The notes: a model not told the origin generated them from the letters alone. Positions 1 to 12,589 are shown, numbered from the stretch's first letter. The stretch: DNA of 64,000 bases from Chlorophyllum brunneum (GCA_963576785.1 OY756146.1:1488001-1552000); one strand, 5' to 3'. A program made the numbers and translations.

Positions 1-1
1 T

Positions 2-517
2 GTTGCAGAGCTCTTTGACATCTCCTGTTTGGCCGGTACGCCTGCTTTCAGCAAAATCACGGATGCGGCAATTGCGCTCTGGAAGGCTGCGCCACCCAGC
101 CTGACTCCTCAGAAGGTTATGAGCGCACTGAGCATGCTCCATAGCCCTTTCGTTCTCGGTAATCCATACTATACCCGTTGTGTGACTTCTCAGACAAGCT
201 GATGGGGATATTCAGGCCAACATTACTATATAACGAACCCGCTTACTCGCGTTGGAATCAGTCCCATGTGGGATTTTACATCTTCGGGTGCCACTACAGG
301 AAACCCCGAAGCCTATGTCGTTACTGCAAAGTCTTACGGTATTCCTGCACCCACTGGTAGGCAAGACGTCGACTGGGTGGTTCTTAATAACATCGGAGCC
401 GGAGAGTTGGCAGATAGTGTGTATAGGACCGATACTAAACTTGGTCAACCCACTGCTAGTTGCACTCCTGGAAGCACCCCGATCACGGTCAAATATGCGG
501 CCAAGTATTGTAAGTAA
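2..517 (+). CDS. DUF3455 family protein, 3' part (5' end outside window)
   Basis: The reading frame is already open at the left edge, so the N-terminus is missing. Two exons are visible: 2-158, then 216-517 after an intron at 159-215. The joined C-terminal part contains the run SPMWDFTSSGA, the GIPAPTGRQDVDW motif and the late SCTPGSTPITVKY motif. These are hallmarks of the fungal DUF3455 family, which is often mislabelled 'malate dehydrogenase' in databases. Members are usually secreted and their function is unknown. The stop taken is TAA at 515-517. The bases just before it (GTAAGT) also look like a donor site, so one more small exon cannot be excluded. The family call is good; the biochemical role is unknown. 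Confidence 0.8.
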
Positions 518-1300
518 TCGCGCTTACCGTTGAATTGGAGGGCTGAAGATCTCTCTTCATGTAGGGCTTTATGGTGGCTCCATGAAAAAGCAGTAATGGC
601 CTGGTCATTCGCTCGTTAATATGAAGGCCTATAGTCAAATGCAGTATATGCTGTAGATATAAGCTTCTATTTCCATGCTCGGGATTCCTTCTATTAAATA
701 ATACCACATATTTTGCTCTATGTAACCCGGGAGGCTCGAGAAAGGAGGTGACAGGTCATTCGGAGTCGAATGAATGAGACCTCTTCATTAACCGCGTTTA
801 TGCGTGTGTAACCGAACATCTACCTATACATCAAGCTTTCGTTTTCATGGATGGAACCGCAACCCCAGCCCAGTTGGTTAAAGCAATTGAGAGAATTGTG
901 GAGACTGAACCGCGGGTTGACGGATGGCAAGAACCGCCGTGCCGGGTACGGCACAGAAAGCAAAGGTACTGTGAATTGGAGGTATGGACGAGTGGACAAC
1001 GACCATAAAACATGTAGGCTCTGTCTACGCAACAGATAGCTAGAATTGACTATTGAGAAGCAGCAACAGTGACATCAGGGCTGACTTTAGCCCCAGAGAA
1101 GAAAGCGCGTGCCGCTTCGTTCTCATGAGAAGGGGTTGGCTAAAATGTCCAATGAGACACGCCTACAAAACATAGAGTCGTGAACGCACCAATGAAGTAA
1201 GATGAACGTGATTATTGAAATCGAGTAAGCGTACTTGAAGAGGGGGTGGCGAATTGAGGTCATAGTCGCCTTTATGTTCTCCCTGGGGAAGGATAAGGAG
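518..1300. other. Intergenic, no gene seen
   Basis: This lies between the DUF3455 gene and the convergent histidine-phosphatase gene. Only short overlapping frames without recognisable motifs occur. It probably holds the two 3' untranslated regions. Confidence 0.5.
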
Positions 1301-2122
1301 TTAGCACATACGATCTGCGAGGTCATGGCCCTTTACCTTCAATGAAATCTCTAGCCGACTCCATGCTGTATTTCTATGGCCTTTGTAGGATTTAACCTGT
1401 TCAGCATCAGGATCCAATCTCAATAACGCGGAGATGGTCTCAAACAGGCAGACGCCATGACTCGCAAGGCCGATATGAGCCCCATTTTGATTGCTGTCAA
1501 AAAGGTGAGGTAGGATACATTCCCTGATAGCCTCTTCAGCTCTACGAGCAACGTCGTTAAGGGATTCGCCTTCAGGGAATTTGGCGTCACGTCCCGGAAT
1601 GTCGGGAAATATGCTTTCCTTGTACAATTCTTCCAGAGTTTTGTCCCCTTGAAAGGGGTGAGGTACCCATTCATGTCCTTCTGCCACGCCGAAGTTCCGC
1701 TCCCGAATTTTTTGTGTCAAGACCAGAGAGGGTTTCGGTTCTGTGTGGTATTTGAGAACAGCGAGAGCTGTAGAATGTGCACGACGGAGGTCAGAAGAAT
1801 AAAAATGCGTAAAGCGGGTCGAAGAAGCGTTGAAGGCGACTCCAAGTGCAGCTGCTTGCTACAGTTCTGGTAAATAGTGATGTCTGACGGTAACACCCCA
1901 GACTCACGCGTTCACCGAGGGCGGAGAGGGGTGCATCCTTCCATCCTGCCCAGATAGCTTTCTGTTAGGTTGTCAGTTTTGAATGAGAGATATCTGTACA
2001 ATTGGGTGCTTACTGGGTTGTCTGTGCTTTCTCCGTGCCTGATCTGGACATTTAAAGATTACTAGGTTTGTTCCGAGGGAAGTCCCTGGATGATGGACAC
2101 CCACCAAAGTGACTGTGATCAT
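1301..2122 (-). CDS. Histidine phosphatase (phosphoglycerate mutase-like) superfamily protein
   Basis: Four exons on the minus strand give 219 residues: 2122-2105, 2043-2014, 1961-1908 and 1858-1301. The spliced protein starts MITVTLIRHGESTDN, carrying the RHG motif with the catalytic histidine. Next come AIWAGWKDAPLSALGERQA and SSDLRRAHSTA, the usual 'SSDLxRAxxTA' signature. ERNFGVAEG follows, and SHGVCLFE carries the second catalytic histidine, so all active-site motifs are present. Length and order fit fungal members that act as small-molecule phosphatases (fructose-2,6-bisphosphatase/TIGAR-like); the substrate cannot be read from sequence. The first exon is only 18 bases, so the start is the least certain part. 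It is convergent with the DUF3455 gene. Confidence 0.83.
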
Positions 2123-2544
2123 GGTTCAACGTTCAACTTTAAAAGATGGGGAAGACCGCAGGGAAACAATGCCCATTATACGGACAGAAGGCACGTGGAA
2201 ACAGCGTTTTACAAATCGTCGTTCGGCGTTAGGATAGAATGACTCGAGCATATGCAGCTGCAGGCGCTCCGCGGTGTCCCCATCGGTTGTGATCCGAACC
2301 AGCCTGCGCTCGGACAGGAATTCACGTCAGCACAGCATATCACAGTGCGTTGACAAAGCAGTTACAACTGGGTGGACACTCCAGCAAGTAGTCAAGAGCC
2401 GATCACGTGGTAACCAACGAGTCTAGCACATTCTTTCACAGTCTTCCATCTATTATCTTGCATGACTCTGGCCCTGCGCTCTTAATCCTGTACCACCACC
2501 CTTGCATTTATAGCCACACTTCAACTTCAATTCCACAAAGGCGA

Positions 2545-4472
2545 ATGGCCTCGTTACATGGCATTCCCCTCCTGAGCGGTCCACCACCCACCCTCGATTC
2601 TGATGCGTGCAGGAAATGCAACAAGGAGTTCAATATTCTCTTCACGAGATCCAGGAGGTGTAATCACTGCGGTGCGATAGTCATGTACCATCTCCTTGTG
2701 ATCCTGCTGATAATGTGGTCCCAGGATGCTCGTATTGTCATTCATGCTCTGACTATCAGGCACTTATGCCCCGCTCCGGAACCGACAGCGGTTATGACCC
2801 CGTTCATGTTTGCGCCTACTGCATTGAACTATTAAACAGTACAGTTCCATTTCATCATTCAATCTGTCCGAAAGCTGAATGCAGGTGGTACAGTTACTGC
2901 GGCTGGCCCTGGGCAATTGCGAGGAATGCCGTTAAGCAAGCTCAAAACGTATGCCAACTCTTACGATATTAATATTAGCCGGGCAGTCGAAAAGGGTGAT
3001 ATTGTAGAAGCGATTCTACGAGCAAGGGTACATAGTTTGACGTTCCAAGACACATACACATGGCTCATCATCGTGTAGGGCACTAATGGTTGTCTACCCC
3101 AATCGAAGGAGGTAAGTATGGGCGGCCCTTGTGATAGCTATTTTCCTGATAATAGGTTCAGGATTATTACCGGAAGAACAAAGTGCCCAACCCGTACGCA
3201 GGGAGTCGTCCACGCGGTTTCTTCTCCCGATCGAATGCCACTAATCCTCCCCCTGTACCTCCTCGTCCTCAGCCTCATCTTCAAGGGCACTCTGTGCCGG
3301 GTGTTTACTCTTCTCATGCTACGATGGACGATATACCCAGTTCATTACCACGATTTCCGCAGCAGCCGCAGCCTCAGCCTCAATACGGGTATCCACCGCT
3401 GTTCGGAAATCCACCTGAACCCCAACAGCCCTACACACATTATACCCCACCGTATCAGCCCTACAGTCCCAATTATCATTCACAGCAACACTATAATACG
3501 CCACCATACCACCAGTCTTCTCAGCGGCCTCAACCGCCGCCACCACCACCTCCACAGGAGACCCGGCCTCCGCCTCCGCCTCGACCTACTGCATCATCTA
3601 CGCACCAAACGCCACTGCGGTCTCAGCCACAACCCAATCCACAGACTCCTTCATCACGGCAGCGCACTACATCAGCGTCCGCACAATCACAGCCCTCTCC
3701 CCCGCCCGCAGTGCCGATGCCAACTCTCGATCAGTTACTTGTGATGACACAAGCGTCCATAGCAGCGTTGCCTGTTGGTGTATTGAAGAATATCCTCTTC
3801 ACCAACCACGTCAATGCATCTAACATTTTGGAGAAAAGTGAGCTAGTGAAGAAGGTTGTGACGTTAATTGAGGATGAGAAGAAGGAACGAGAAAGGCAGA
3901 GGTTAGCCGAAGAAGCAGAGAGGTTAGAGGAAGAGGAAAGGAGAAGAGAAAGAGAAGAAGCAATTAGGAGAGAACAGGAAGAGAAGCGGAGGAAGGAGGA
4001 AGAGGAACGGTTGAAGAAGGAGAGGCAGAGGAGGCAGAGGCAGAGGGCAAGAGTAGAGGATGTTGACGACGATATAGACGAGATGATGGATGTTGAGATC
4101 TCCACTCTAGTTGATGACGATGAGCATATGGATGATTGGCAGAGAGAGCCGAGTGAACAGCACCAGCCTTCGACTTCGAGTACACCACCGAAGACCTCGT
4201 CTCCGCCACAAAAACCTCTGGGATTGTCAGCTTTGGAACGGTCAGGGTTGTGCGTGATATGTCAGGATGAGGAAGCGAATATTGCAATTGTTGATTGCGG
4301 GTACGTATATTTTTGTATCATCGGCTCGCATTACTGAGTGATGACTACTTTTAGACATATGGTGATGTGTCGTGCATGTTCAGACTTGATTATGAAGAGC
4401 TCAAAGGAATGTCCGTTGTGTCGAGCCAGGATCGTTACAGAGGCGAGGTTGTTACGAATATTCAAATCTTAG
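2545..4472 (+). CDS. FYVE-SAP-RING protein, RNF34/RFFL-like E3 ubiquitin ligase
   Basis: Six exons: 2545-2671, 2725-2838, 2885-3027, 3079-3111, 3156-4300, 4355-4472. The N-terminus is a FYVE-type zinc finger: CRKCNKEF, RSRRCNHCG, then CSYCHSC across intron 1 and VCAYC. A first SAP-like helix pair follows (LRGMPLSKLKTYAN to KGDIVEAILRA). Then comes a long Pro/Gln-rich linker, and a second SAP-like motif (LPVGVLKNILFTNHV to EKSELVKKV). This leads into a strongly charged Glu/Arg coiled coil, an acidic patch and a Ser/Pro stretch. The C-terminus is a RING finger: CVICQDEEAN, CGHMVMCRAC, CPLCRARI. This order is that of animal RNF34/RFFL (CARP) ligases, which act at endosomal membranes. Role as an E2-dependent ligase is inferred from the complete RING. 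Confidence 0.85.
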
Positions 4473-4652
4473 AGCCTCGGTTGTACCACATTGCATTGTG
4501 CTTTGAAGTTTTTTTCAAATGTTCGATTCAATATATTAATCACGGCCTTGACAATTGGACGTGTTCGTTGCGTGTTACGTACGTTTGAAATTCCGTGATT
4601 TAGGGAAGCATGCGAGAGGGTGGCTTTGATGGGAAGTGGTGCTTCAGTCATC

Positions 4653-4735
4653 GGCTTCGTAGTTTAGAGGTATGATACTTGCTTTGAGAGTGTTATAGGT
4701 CTGTAAGTGGCCCAGGTTCGAATACCGGTGAAGCC
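4653..4735 (+). tRNA. Degenerate intron-bearing tRNA-like sequence, closest to tRNA-Pro
   Basis: The ends pair as a 7-bp acceptor stem (GGCTTCG with TGAAGCC, one G-U). An anticodon stem also pairs (CTTGC with GTAAG), enclosing a 20-base loop that fits a 7-base loop plus a 13-base intron. TTCGAAT marks the T loop. The T stem has two mismatches that would be repaired by changing two bases toward a CCCGG/CCGGG stem. The overall sequence resembles tRNA-Pro, but the anticodon position reads TGA instead of TGG. I read it as a decayed tRNA gene; an active unusual tRNA is less likely. Confidence 0.4.
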
Positions 4736-4739
4736 CTAG

Positions 4740-5591
4740 GTGTCGGTTACCCTGTTTTTCTGGGTGTGAGACGCCCCAACGTAGAGACTAGCCATTGTCA
4801 ACCATGCATTGATATGCTAGTGGGGTCGATGCTCAATATGCAGAGCACACATTTAAGAAGGGAACGATGCGTCCGTAAATACGTGTGGTAGCCGAATAGC
4901 ACTTTTTGAATGTTTCGAAAAGGTATACTTGCGAGGGAAGTACACGTGTAGTAGAAGATAGATCAGTTGACCTCATATGCCATCTATCTGTCAGCTTGTG
5001 GCTTGGGAAATGACGGAATTTTGCGAGCTGGTGACTAGAGATGGGTCAGGAATAGGTCATAATCTGGGAGAGGTTGGAAGTAAGGCTCACTAGTATCCGT
5101 GGACCCTGATTTCGGAACATTTTGTTCTTGCTGATTGACATATTGTCTGCGGAATTGCATGACATCTGCTGTTCAAGGGGCAGTTTGCTTTTCGAGCTGT
5201 AGGTTGAACACGCACACAGGGCTGACGACTGTGTTCAGATGAAGAACCGAACAGGAGATGAAGGCTTGGGGTCGTGAAAGTATTTCGGAACAGACCAAGA
5301 AAAAAAAACACACCCCGTCGGGCTCTCGGGTACCAGTGGAGAGTATTGTCCGCGACTGTGCAGAAAAGATACATGATGATCAACGCTTGTAGTGTGCGGT
5401 GCAGAATTGCACAGGCAGATGGAAGACAGGAGGATTGAACCAATGATATCGAAAGGGGATTCAACGCGGAGATGATCGAAGCCGCTATTCTAAATCAGGA
5501 AACGCTGAAATGGACCTGACGTCAAGCCCACCTTTCCATAAAACTCACCCTCCTTAGATCGCTCCCCTCCTCCGCGCCCCCACCCTCCACC
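4740..5591. other. Intergenic, no gene seen
   Basis: No coding exon with motifs is visible on either strand. A CT-rich stretch just before 5592 looks like the core promoter of the downstream channel gene. Confidence 0.45.
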
Positions 5592-8500
5592 ATGTCAGTA
5601 CTCTCGTCCTTTTCGAATATTGCACGCTTAACCGACAGTACTGTCCAGGTCCGAGATATCTGAGGCGAATTCAGCCTCAGTCAAGTCGTTTGTCACGGCT
5701 CTGGTGTTCAATGCCATTGTCTTCGGCGCGGAAATTAGTGTTTTTACACTCATTCGTCCGTATTTCAAGGCGATTTATGAGCCGCGTACTTACGCTCCGG
5801 CACCTTCGTATGTAGCCCATTTCGAAAAATGAGCTGGGTTGACTTTCTTTGTAGAAAACGCTCGAAGGCACTTTCGAATAATATTTTCCTATGGCCGTTG
5901 GCTCTCTGGTGTGCGGACTATCGAACCATCAAGCATGTCAATGGCATGGATGCGTACTGTTTTGTACGTTTCCTCCGCATGATGGTCAAAGTCTTTTTCC
6001 CAATTTGGATCATCTCTTGGGTGGTCCTGTTCCCCACCACGACTGTTGGCATGTCGGGTTCGGGCAAGGATAACCTTGATAAACTCACTTTTGGAAATGT
6101 TGCTGGGGATCAGTCCAAGCGATTTGGGGCGCACTTGATCCTAGCTTGGCTTTTTACTTGTAAGTATGCCCCTATTTTGTTTTATTTGCGAATTTTTAAC
6201 TTCGACTCTTAGTTTGGGTGCTGTACAACATCAAGAACGAGATGCATCATTTCATCACTACCCGTCAGCAACACCTCATTGAACCAAACCACGCAAAGTC
6301 CCTGCAAGCCAATACCATTCTTGTTACGGGAATTCCTCAGCGATACCTTAATCAACGTTCGTTACTAAAACTTTTCGAAGACCTTCCCGGTGGTGTCAAG
6401 AAAATTTGGATCAACCGCAACCTCAAGGAATTGCCGGATCTCTATGACCGTCGCCTCGCTGCCTGTAATAAGCTCGAGTCTGCGGAAGCTACTCTCCTAC
6501 GCACAGCAGCGAAATTACGTTTGCAGGAGGAGAAGAAGAAGAAGGGAGGTAAGGCGTCAGAGAACAAGGATGCAGAGGTGAAGGAGTCGGATCCAGAAGC
6601 TGCCCCCGTTGACGCTGAAACTGCCGCCCTTCTTGTTCCGCGTGACCAACGTCCTACACATCGTCTTGGTAGCATTCCTTTCATTGGGAAGAAGGTTGAT
6701 ACTATTGAGTGGGCGAGGGAAGAGATCAAAATTTGCAACCAGTTACTGGAAGAAGGATGTGCAGCTATACGAGAAGAGGATGAGGCTTCGGTTGAGGAAG
6801 ATGAGAAAGCTGAACAGGCTGCCTCCAGCAGGGTATCTCGTAAGCAGAGTATGTTGTTGATCCATATAAACTTGATCTCCCCACTAAAATCAATCTTGTA
6901 GGTTTCCAGCCTGTAGACGCCGTAAAAGGGACTGCAGAAGCTTTGAAGGGAACCACAACTGCGATCAAAGGACGTATCTCCGGCTATGGTGATTCGAAGT
7001 ACCCACCCCTCAATAGCGCCTTTGTTACGTTCAATAAGCAAATTGCCGCTCACCTCGCGGTACAAGTCCTCACGCACCATGGTCCGTATCGTATGAGTAT
7101 GTGCGATACACCGTTTGGCATCGTATCTATCTAAAGTCATTGAACAGCTTCCAAGTACAACGAAGTCAGTCCTCAGGACATAATTTGGCCCAATCTGAAC
7201 ATGAATCCATACGAGCAGAAGGCAAAGCTCCATTACCGTTTTCAGGTGATATTCTATTCTAATTCATATTTTTAGGTCCGAATTGCCATTAGCTATGCTA
7301 TCACAGCGGCTCTCATCATATTTTGGTCGTTCCCTGGTGAGCAATTTATCAGACCAGACTGGATCTGGTTTACTCACATGCAAGCTAGTCGCCTTCGTCG
7401 GTGCTATCTCCAATATCTCTAGTCTCTGCACTCAGGTTAAATGGCTTGCTTGGATCTGTGGATTACCGCCCGTCGTCGTTGGCATCATCTCTGTATGTAT
7501 CGATTCTTCCCTAAGTTGACGGTTGTCTTATGTCGTTCCAGGGTATTCTCCCGCCAGTGTTGCTCGCTATCCTTATGGCCCTTCTTCCGATCATTTTGAG
7601 GCTTCTTGCCCGCTTTGAAGGAATCCCCAAATACACTGGCCTCGAGCTATCCCTAATGACTAGATTCTTCATATTCCAAGTCGTGGTAAGCAGGCTATTC
7701 CCTGATTGGGGCGGGACTTAACATCCGCTTTCAGCATTCATTCCTTATCGTCACTGTCAGTTCCGGTATCATTGCGGCACTCCAAGGCCTCATTAACAAC
7801 CCAACATCAATACCGAACATCCTTGCCAATGAGCTTCCAAAGGCTTCAACTTTCTTCCTAACCTACATCATCTTACAGGGTTTGTCTGGTACAGCCGGCG
7901 GATTCCTACAAATTGTACCTCTTGTCATCTACTACGTCAAGCTCTTTATCCTTGGCAGCACTCCGCGGTCGGTGTACGGCATCAAGTATGTGCTGCGAAG
8001 TGTGGCGTGGGGCACTCTCTTCCCCGCGATCACCCTTCTCACTGTCATTTGTACGTTTTCTCTGGCTCAAGAACAGGCCGTTTGAGCTCACCATGTCACG
8101 TATAGCACTCGCCTACTCGATCATTTCCCCCGTTATTAACGGTCTGGCTTGTGCCACGTTCTTTGCATTTTATCAGCTCTACAAATACCTCTTTTTGTGG
8201 GCATACGAACAAACTCCTTCGAGTGATACTGGAGGGTTGTTCTTCCCAAAGGCCATCCAACATGTATTCGTCGGCCTGTACATTGAAGAGGTAAGTCGCT
8301 GGTGACTTACATGGGGTATCCATTCCTCACTAGGCCAATCTTAGATCTGCTTGTGTGCACTCTTCTTCCTTAGTCGCGACCAAAACCAAAAGGCGTCTGC
8401 CGTTCCTGAAGGTGTCCTTATGATTGTCCTTATCGTCTTCACGGCTGGCTTTCACATTATCATCAACAATTCTTACGGTCCCCTCCTATATGCCCTTCCT

Positions 8501-8944
8501 TTGAGCTTAAAGGACAAGACCTATACCCCGGTCGAGGGCGTTTCCGAACACCAGCACGACTCTCGGGATAGCAAAGCTGGAAGCGGCACTAGCGAGATCG
8601 TCAAGCAGGATCGTGATACAGATGGAGATGCAGACGATGACTACACCAAAACTTCCGAGAAAGCGAAGGACAAACAAACAGATGATGGGGAGGTTGGACA
8701 AGATGCGGCTGCTAGGCAGAAACACGAGGAGGCTGAGTTTGGATTTGCTCACCCCGCAATTTCGAGACCGCAGAGGACAATCTGGATACCGAGGGATACA
8801 CTTGGTTTGGGAGAAGAAGAAGTTGGGGGATGCGAGGAGGTGGGTCTCATTGCGAGCACACGGGGAGCGGTTATGAATGAGAAGGGTAAAATCGATGTAC
8901 CGAGCGCGGATGAGGTACCCGGAGCAACCGTGGCGAGCTTCTGA
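5592..8944 (+). CDS. CSC1/OSCA/TMEM63-family stress-gated cation channel
   Basis: About twelve exons: the later ones are 5855-6159, 6213-6848, 6902-7096, 7148-7245, 7276-7336, 7389-7492, 7542-7685, 7735-8050, 8106-8290 and 8345-8944. After a short N-terminus there are three membrane segments (RSN1_TM-like, to IISWVVLFPTT). A cytosolic domain follows (PHM7_cyt-like; ILVTGIPQRYLNQRSL near its start), with a Lys/Glu-rich insert and PLNSAFVTFNKQ. Several more membrane helices form the RSN1_7TM region, with GILPPVLLAIL, GLSGTAGGFLQ and NSYGPLLYALP. The acidic C-terminal tail ends with a PHM7_ext-like motif (FAHPAI, then TIWIPRDTLGLGEEE). The family forms plasma-membrane channels opened by osmotic or mechanical stress. 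The first exon (ATG at 5592, intron after two codons) is tentative because the joining acceptor is unclear. Confidence 0.88.
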
Positions 8945-9700
8945 GATGGACGCTTGGATTTCCGGAGGACCTTGTGAATTGACGACGTTTCATATACCCT
9001 TGGCTTGTGTTATTGTGACGACGGTGCTACCACCATTTGACTCTACACGATCAGGCTCTTTTTCTTGCGGTGACACTAATAACTTTCCTGCGACGACCCC
9101 TCATGTTAGGATATTTCTTGTGTGTAATCTACACACATAGGTCATGGATTTCTATCCCAGTTCATATTTCTGTACATACTTTTTGTAATGCTGCATCTCA
9201 AGTCGTACTTGGATACATGGTGTTCAGATTTGGCGAAGAGGGCCAGCCACTGAAATTGGTTTTCACTCGGGTGTGGAATTCGTTGATCCACTGAGATTGG
9301 ATCGTGTAAGGGTCAAAATCAAAGTTGGTTGCTAATCACATGTTACTAGTGATGGCCGCCTTTCCCCATATTCCATCCCATCCCCGTTCTGCAGTCAATG
9401 GCGATGTAAACACCAGGGCCCTAAGCCTGTTGGAGGTCATTGTTCACTGGCACTATCCAAGCACATTCTTTGCACCGACTCGATAGCAGCGACTTAAGTC
9501 TTTCCGGGACCAACATGCGACCTCACCAGTGGCTGTTGAAAGACTATCATGTGTACTCATCACTTTAGGGAATCAAAGGCTGTCCAAGCGCGAGAACCAT
9601 CGGGTAGCAAGCAAAGCCCGTATATGAAATACCACGCCGAGTCATAACCGAATTCTACCAGCCCACCTTCCTCACCCTCTTGCTAAGCCTCACTCCCGGA
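8945..9700. other. Intergenic, no gene seen
   Basis: This holds the 3' end of the channel gene and the promoter side of the NACHT gene. Short open frames are present but show no recognisable motif. Confidence 0.45.
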
Positions 9701-12048
9701 ATGTCCGCTCCAAATCCCCAGGACCCCGCAGATGGTCTCCTGCAGCCTGCAGAAAAGAAACCGGGTGGTGAGCCAACCGGTGAGATATACGTTCATCATA
9801 TGGGAGTCTGACGAGCTCAAGATCTGTCCAAGGTATGGACATCCTTCGCGAATGGTCCGCTCCCCATGTTACGTTTGCACCCAATAAGCATGGTCCTCCC
9901 CCTACCTCCTTTCCCGCCACTCGGGAGCAGCACATCAAGGATATTCCTTATTGGGTCTCTCCTCCTCCTGGTATCGAGACATTTCTGCCAATGTACTGGA
10001 TGAAAGGAGAAAAAGGGGTTGGGAAATCTATGGTAGTCCAGAATTGTGTAAAGAAGCTAAAGAATCTTGGTCACATAGTCGCAGCGTTTTCCTTCGATGC
10101 GTGCGATGATCATTCGCACTTCTTTCCCTCCATCGCGTACCAACTTTCCACAGAATTCTCCGATTATGGCGCCCTGCTCGAGAAAAAGATCAGGCTCGAT
10201 GGGAGTCTCATCCGGAAAGCGATGAAGGTGCAGTTTACGGAACTGATCGTCGAACCACTCCAAGAATTGAAAAAATCCGGAAAGGAGGTTGGAAGGAAAG
10301 CAATCTTTATCGATGGCCTGAACGAGTGCAAAGACACCGCCGCCCAATGTGAAATCATCGAAATCATCGCTGCTTCCATCCGGGAACCCTCTACCCCATT
10401 CCTATGGGCCTTCTTTAGCCGACCCGAGCCTCATATTGTAGCTACGTTCGCCAAGCCTAGTGTTGCATCCTTCTGCCATTCAACGTTACTCCCTGTTTCG
10501 TGTGGAGCGAATAAAGAAATAGAGCTCTATCTTCAAAATGGCCTTCAGAATGTCAATCGGCGCGTAACTTCGGATCACCCTGGGCCCTCCGAAAGGGACC
10601 TAAAGACACTTGTGGACGCAGCGAACGGACATTTCATATATGCTGCGACTATATTACGCCTCATGAACCAACCCGGCTCGCTCCATGGACAAGAAGAGTT
10701 ACTGCGTAGCATCCTCAACACTGCCGTCACGACCTTGCAAGATAGTCGCAGCCCTTCGGGTGGTCCTACCGCAGACGAACAGTTCACTCATCTTGATGGA
10801 CTCTATGCGCTCATTTTACAGCGTGCACAACCCGAATTGCTCACTTCCATTCAATTCCTCCTCGCCAACCTTACCATATCAATTCAGTCTGAATCATACA
10901 AGGATGATCTTGCGTGGAGCACCGTTGAGCTGAGCAACAGGCTCAGGTTTTCCGAAGCCAACTTCAAGCGCCTTTATGGAGAGCTCCAAGCCGTCCTCTT
11001 TTGGGGGAATGTATCCCATCCTGACTTTGACTGCCTCGAATCACTCGCGATTTCGATCCACGATGAGAAGTTGGCCCATGTCAAAACAGCTCAACTCATC
11101 GTGCTCATGCTCGGAGGCTACCTAGTTTTCCATGACAAATCATTTTACGACTTCCTCGTCGACCCGAAACGTTCTGGCGGTTTTTGTGTTGAAACACAGG
11201 CTATGAAACAAAGAATATTCGAGCATCACATTCAGCTTCATTTAAAACTTTCACAGAACTACTATATTCAAAATAGAGGTAGGTCTTGATGGGAATACCC
11301 TCCAAATCGATTAGTGCCGACTAATACCCAAACGAAGATCTGGTCCCCGTACCGCGTACACACAACGCACCAACCGGCCTCTCCTGGTCACACAGGGCTG
11401 AATTCATCAACTCGTACATTAAAATCACAACGTTCAATAAAGCGGGAGGGATTTGGTTGCATACATGCTTCCCGTTCGATGGGGTGGCACCCCAGGTATT
11501 GAAGAGATTGGCAGAACTTGATCACCGTAAATACCTCCTTAGCCAGCCTTACGGATTTCAGCAAGGCGTTCTTTCGAGTGGCGTCAATTTCGGCGGTCGT
11601 TGTCTCGCTAAAAACGTTCGAGGTACGATGTTATGTCGTATCGCCCATGCCGACTTCCATCATTTTGACGTCGATAAGTTCTATCGGGTGAGTGCGCTTG
11701 TTCACCTGGAAATGATATCGTCTGATGATGGTGATTCTTATAAAGGGTATTGCTCGGCTGGAAGAGTCAAAAGTCATCCAACCCTATTTCCCAGATCTCG
11801 CATCTAGGCTGAAGGGGCTCTTTGATCGCTCCCAAAATGCATCACCTAGACGCTTGTACACCAAAGGATATGGCAGTAAAAAGACCTTCGGGTTTTGGGA
11901 GTTGAACTTGGAGTTGGGATACTACCAACATTTCGAGACTGTGGACCTAGCTGAAGGCGAGAAGATATACCGAGAGGAAAATTTTAATTTGTGGAAACGT
12001 GAAGCACTTCCTGGATTGGAGTCACAAGGGGAGGAGTCGATGGTATAA
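9701..12048 (+). CDS. NACHT-type P-loop NTPase with uncharacterised C-terminal domain
   Basis: Four exons: 9701-9779, 9833-11278, 11338-11687, 11746-12048. The N-terminus (MSAPNPQDPADG) is short. The NTPase core has a Walker A loop in MKGEKGVGKSMV, Walker B in KAIFIDGLNECKD, and the sensor-like run WAFFSRPEPHI. This is the usual 'NACHT' pattern of the large agaricomycete family. A helical segment follows, ending in a DKSFYDFLVDP motif common after NACHT modules. The last two exons encode about 215 residues with GGIWLHTCFPFDGVAP and NFGGRCLAKNVRG, which I do not recognise. No WD40, ankyrin or TPR repeats are seen. Proteins of this kind are proposed to act in non-self recognition; that role here is inference. 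Confidence 0.8.
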
Positions 12049-12589
12049 CGTACAACGTAGTGACTCGACGATGCTGAAAACAGATGTACGTATACCTATA
12101 TGGGGTTGTAATGAACAGGAAAAAGTGTAGGGTGAATCAGTGTTCGAAACTCTTCACATTGTCAACGTACTTGACTTGATGCTTGCCTGATTAGTCGAGC
12201 GACGGGATACAAGGAAATGGACCGGGATGTGTGGGGGCTGGTATCACTATCGATTTTAACAAACCATACGGGACCTGCCAAACTTCCTGTTGCACACCCC
12301 CGTCCTTCAGTTGATGCCAAAGTATCCAAATTCCCCTAGCCCTCGAAATTTGACCGATGATCTCCGAATTGCTTGGGGCTCATCTTGTTGCTTCGAGGAT
12401 CCTCAGAATCATTAGCTAGTTTAGTCCGCTGATTAATACTATTTACCAGAGTCGTGGTGTATTCTAGGCTGGACTCCAATCTCGAGGATGACCTGAAAAA
12501 TGACGTCATACCACTCGGGCAGGCATATAACTAGACAGGACTAGGCAGGAGCACCGTCGCAAAAATCCTCCTCTGCGATTATCCATAAC
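12049..12589. other. Intergenic, no gene seen
   Basis: This is the 3' flank of the NACHT gene and the probable promoter of the following small gene. No supported coding sequence is present. Confidence 0.45.

Noticed and set aside
3731..4105. Ser-rich antisense frame in the FYVE-RING gene
   Set aside because: Mirror image of the Glu/Arg coiled coil (GAG/GAA codons read as CTC/TTC).
6442..7233. 263-codon minus-strand frame inside the channel gene
   Set aside because: Antisense shadow of the Lys/Glu-rich insert of the CSC1-like protein and it crosses that gene's introns.
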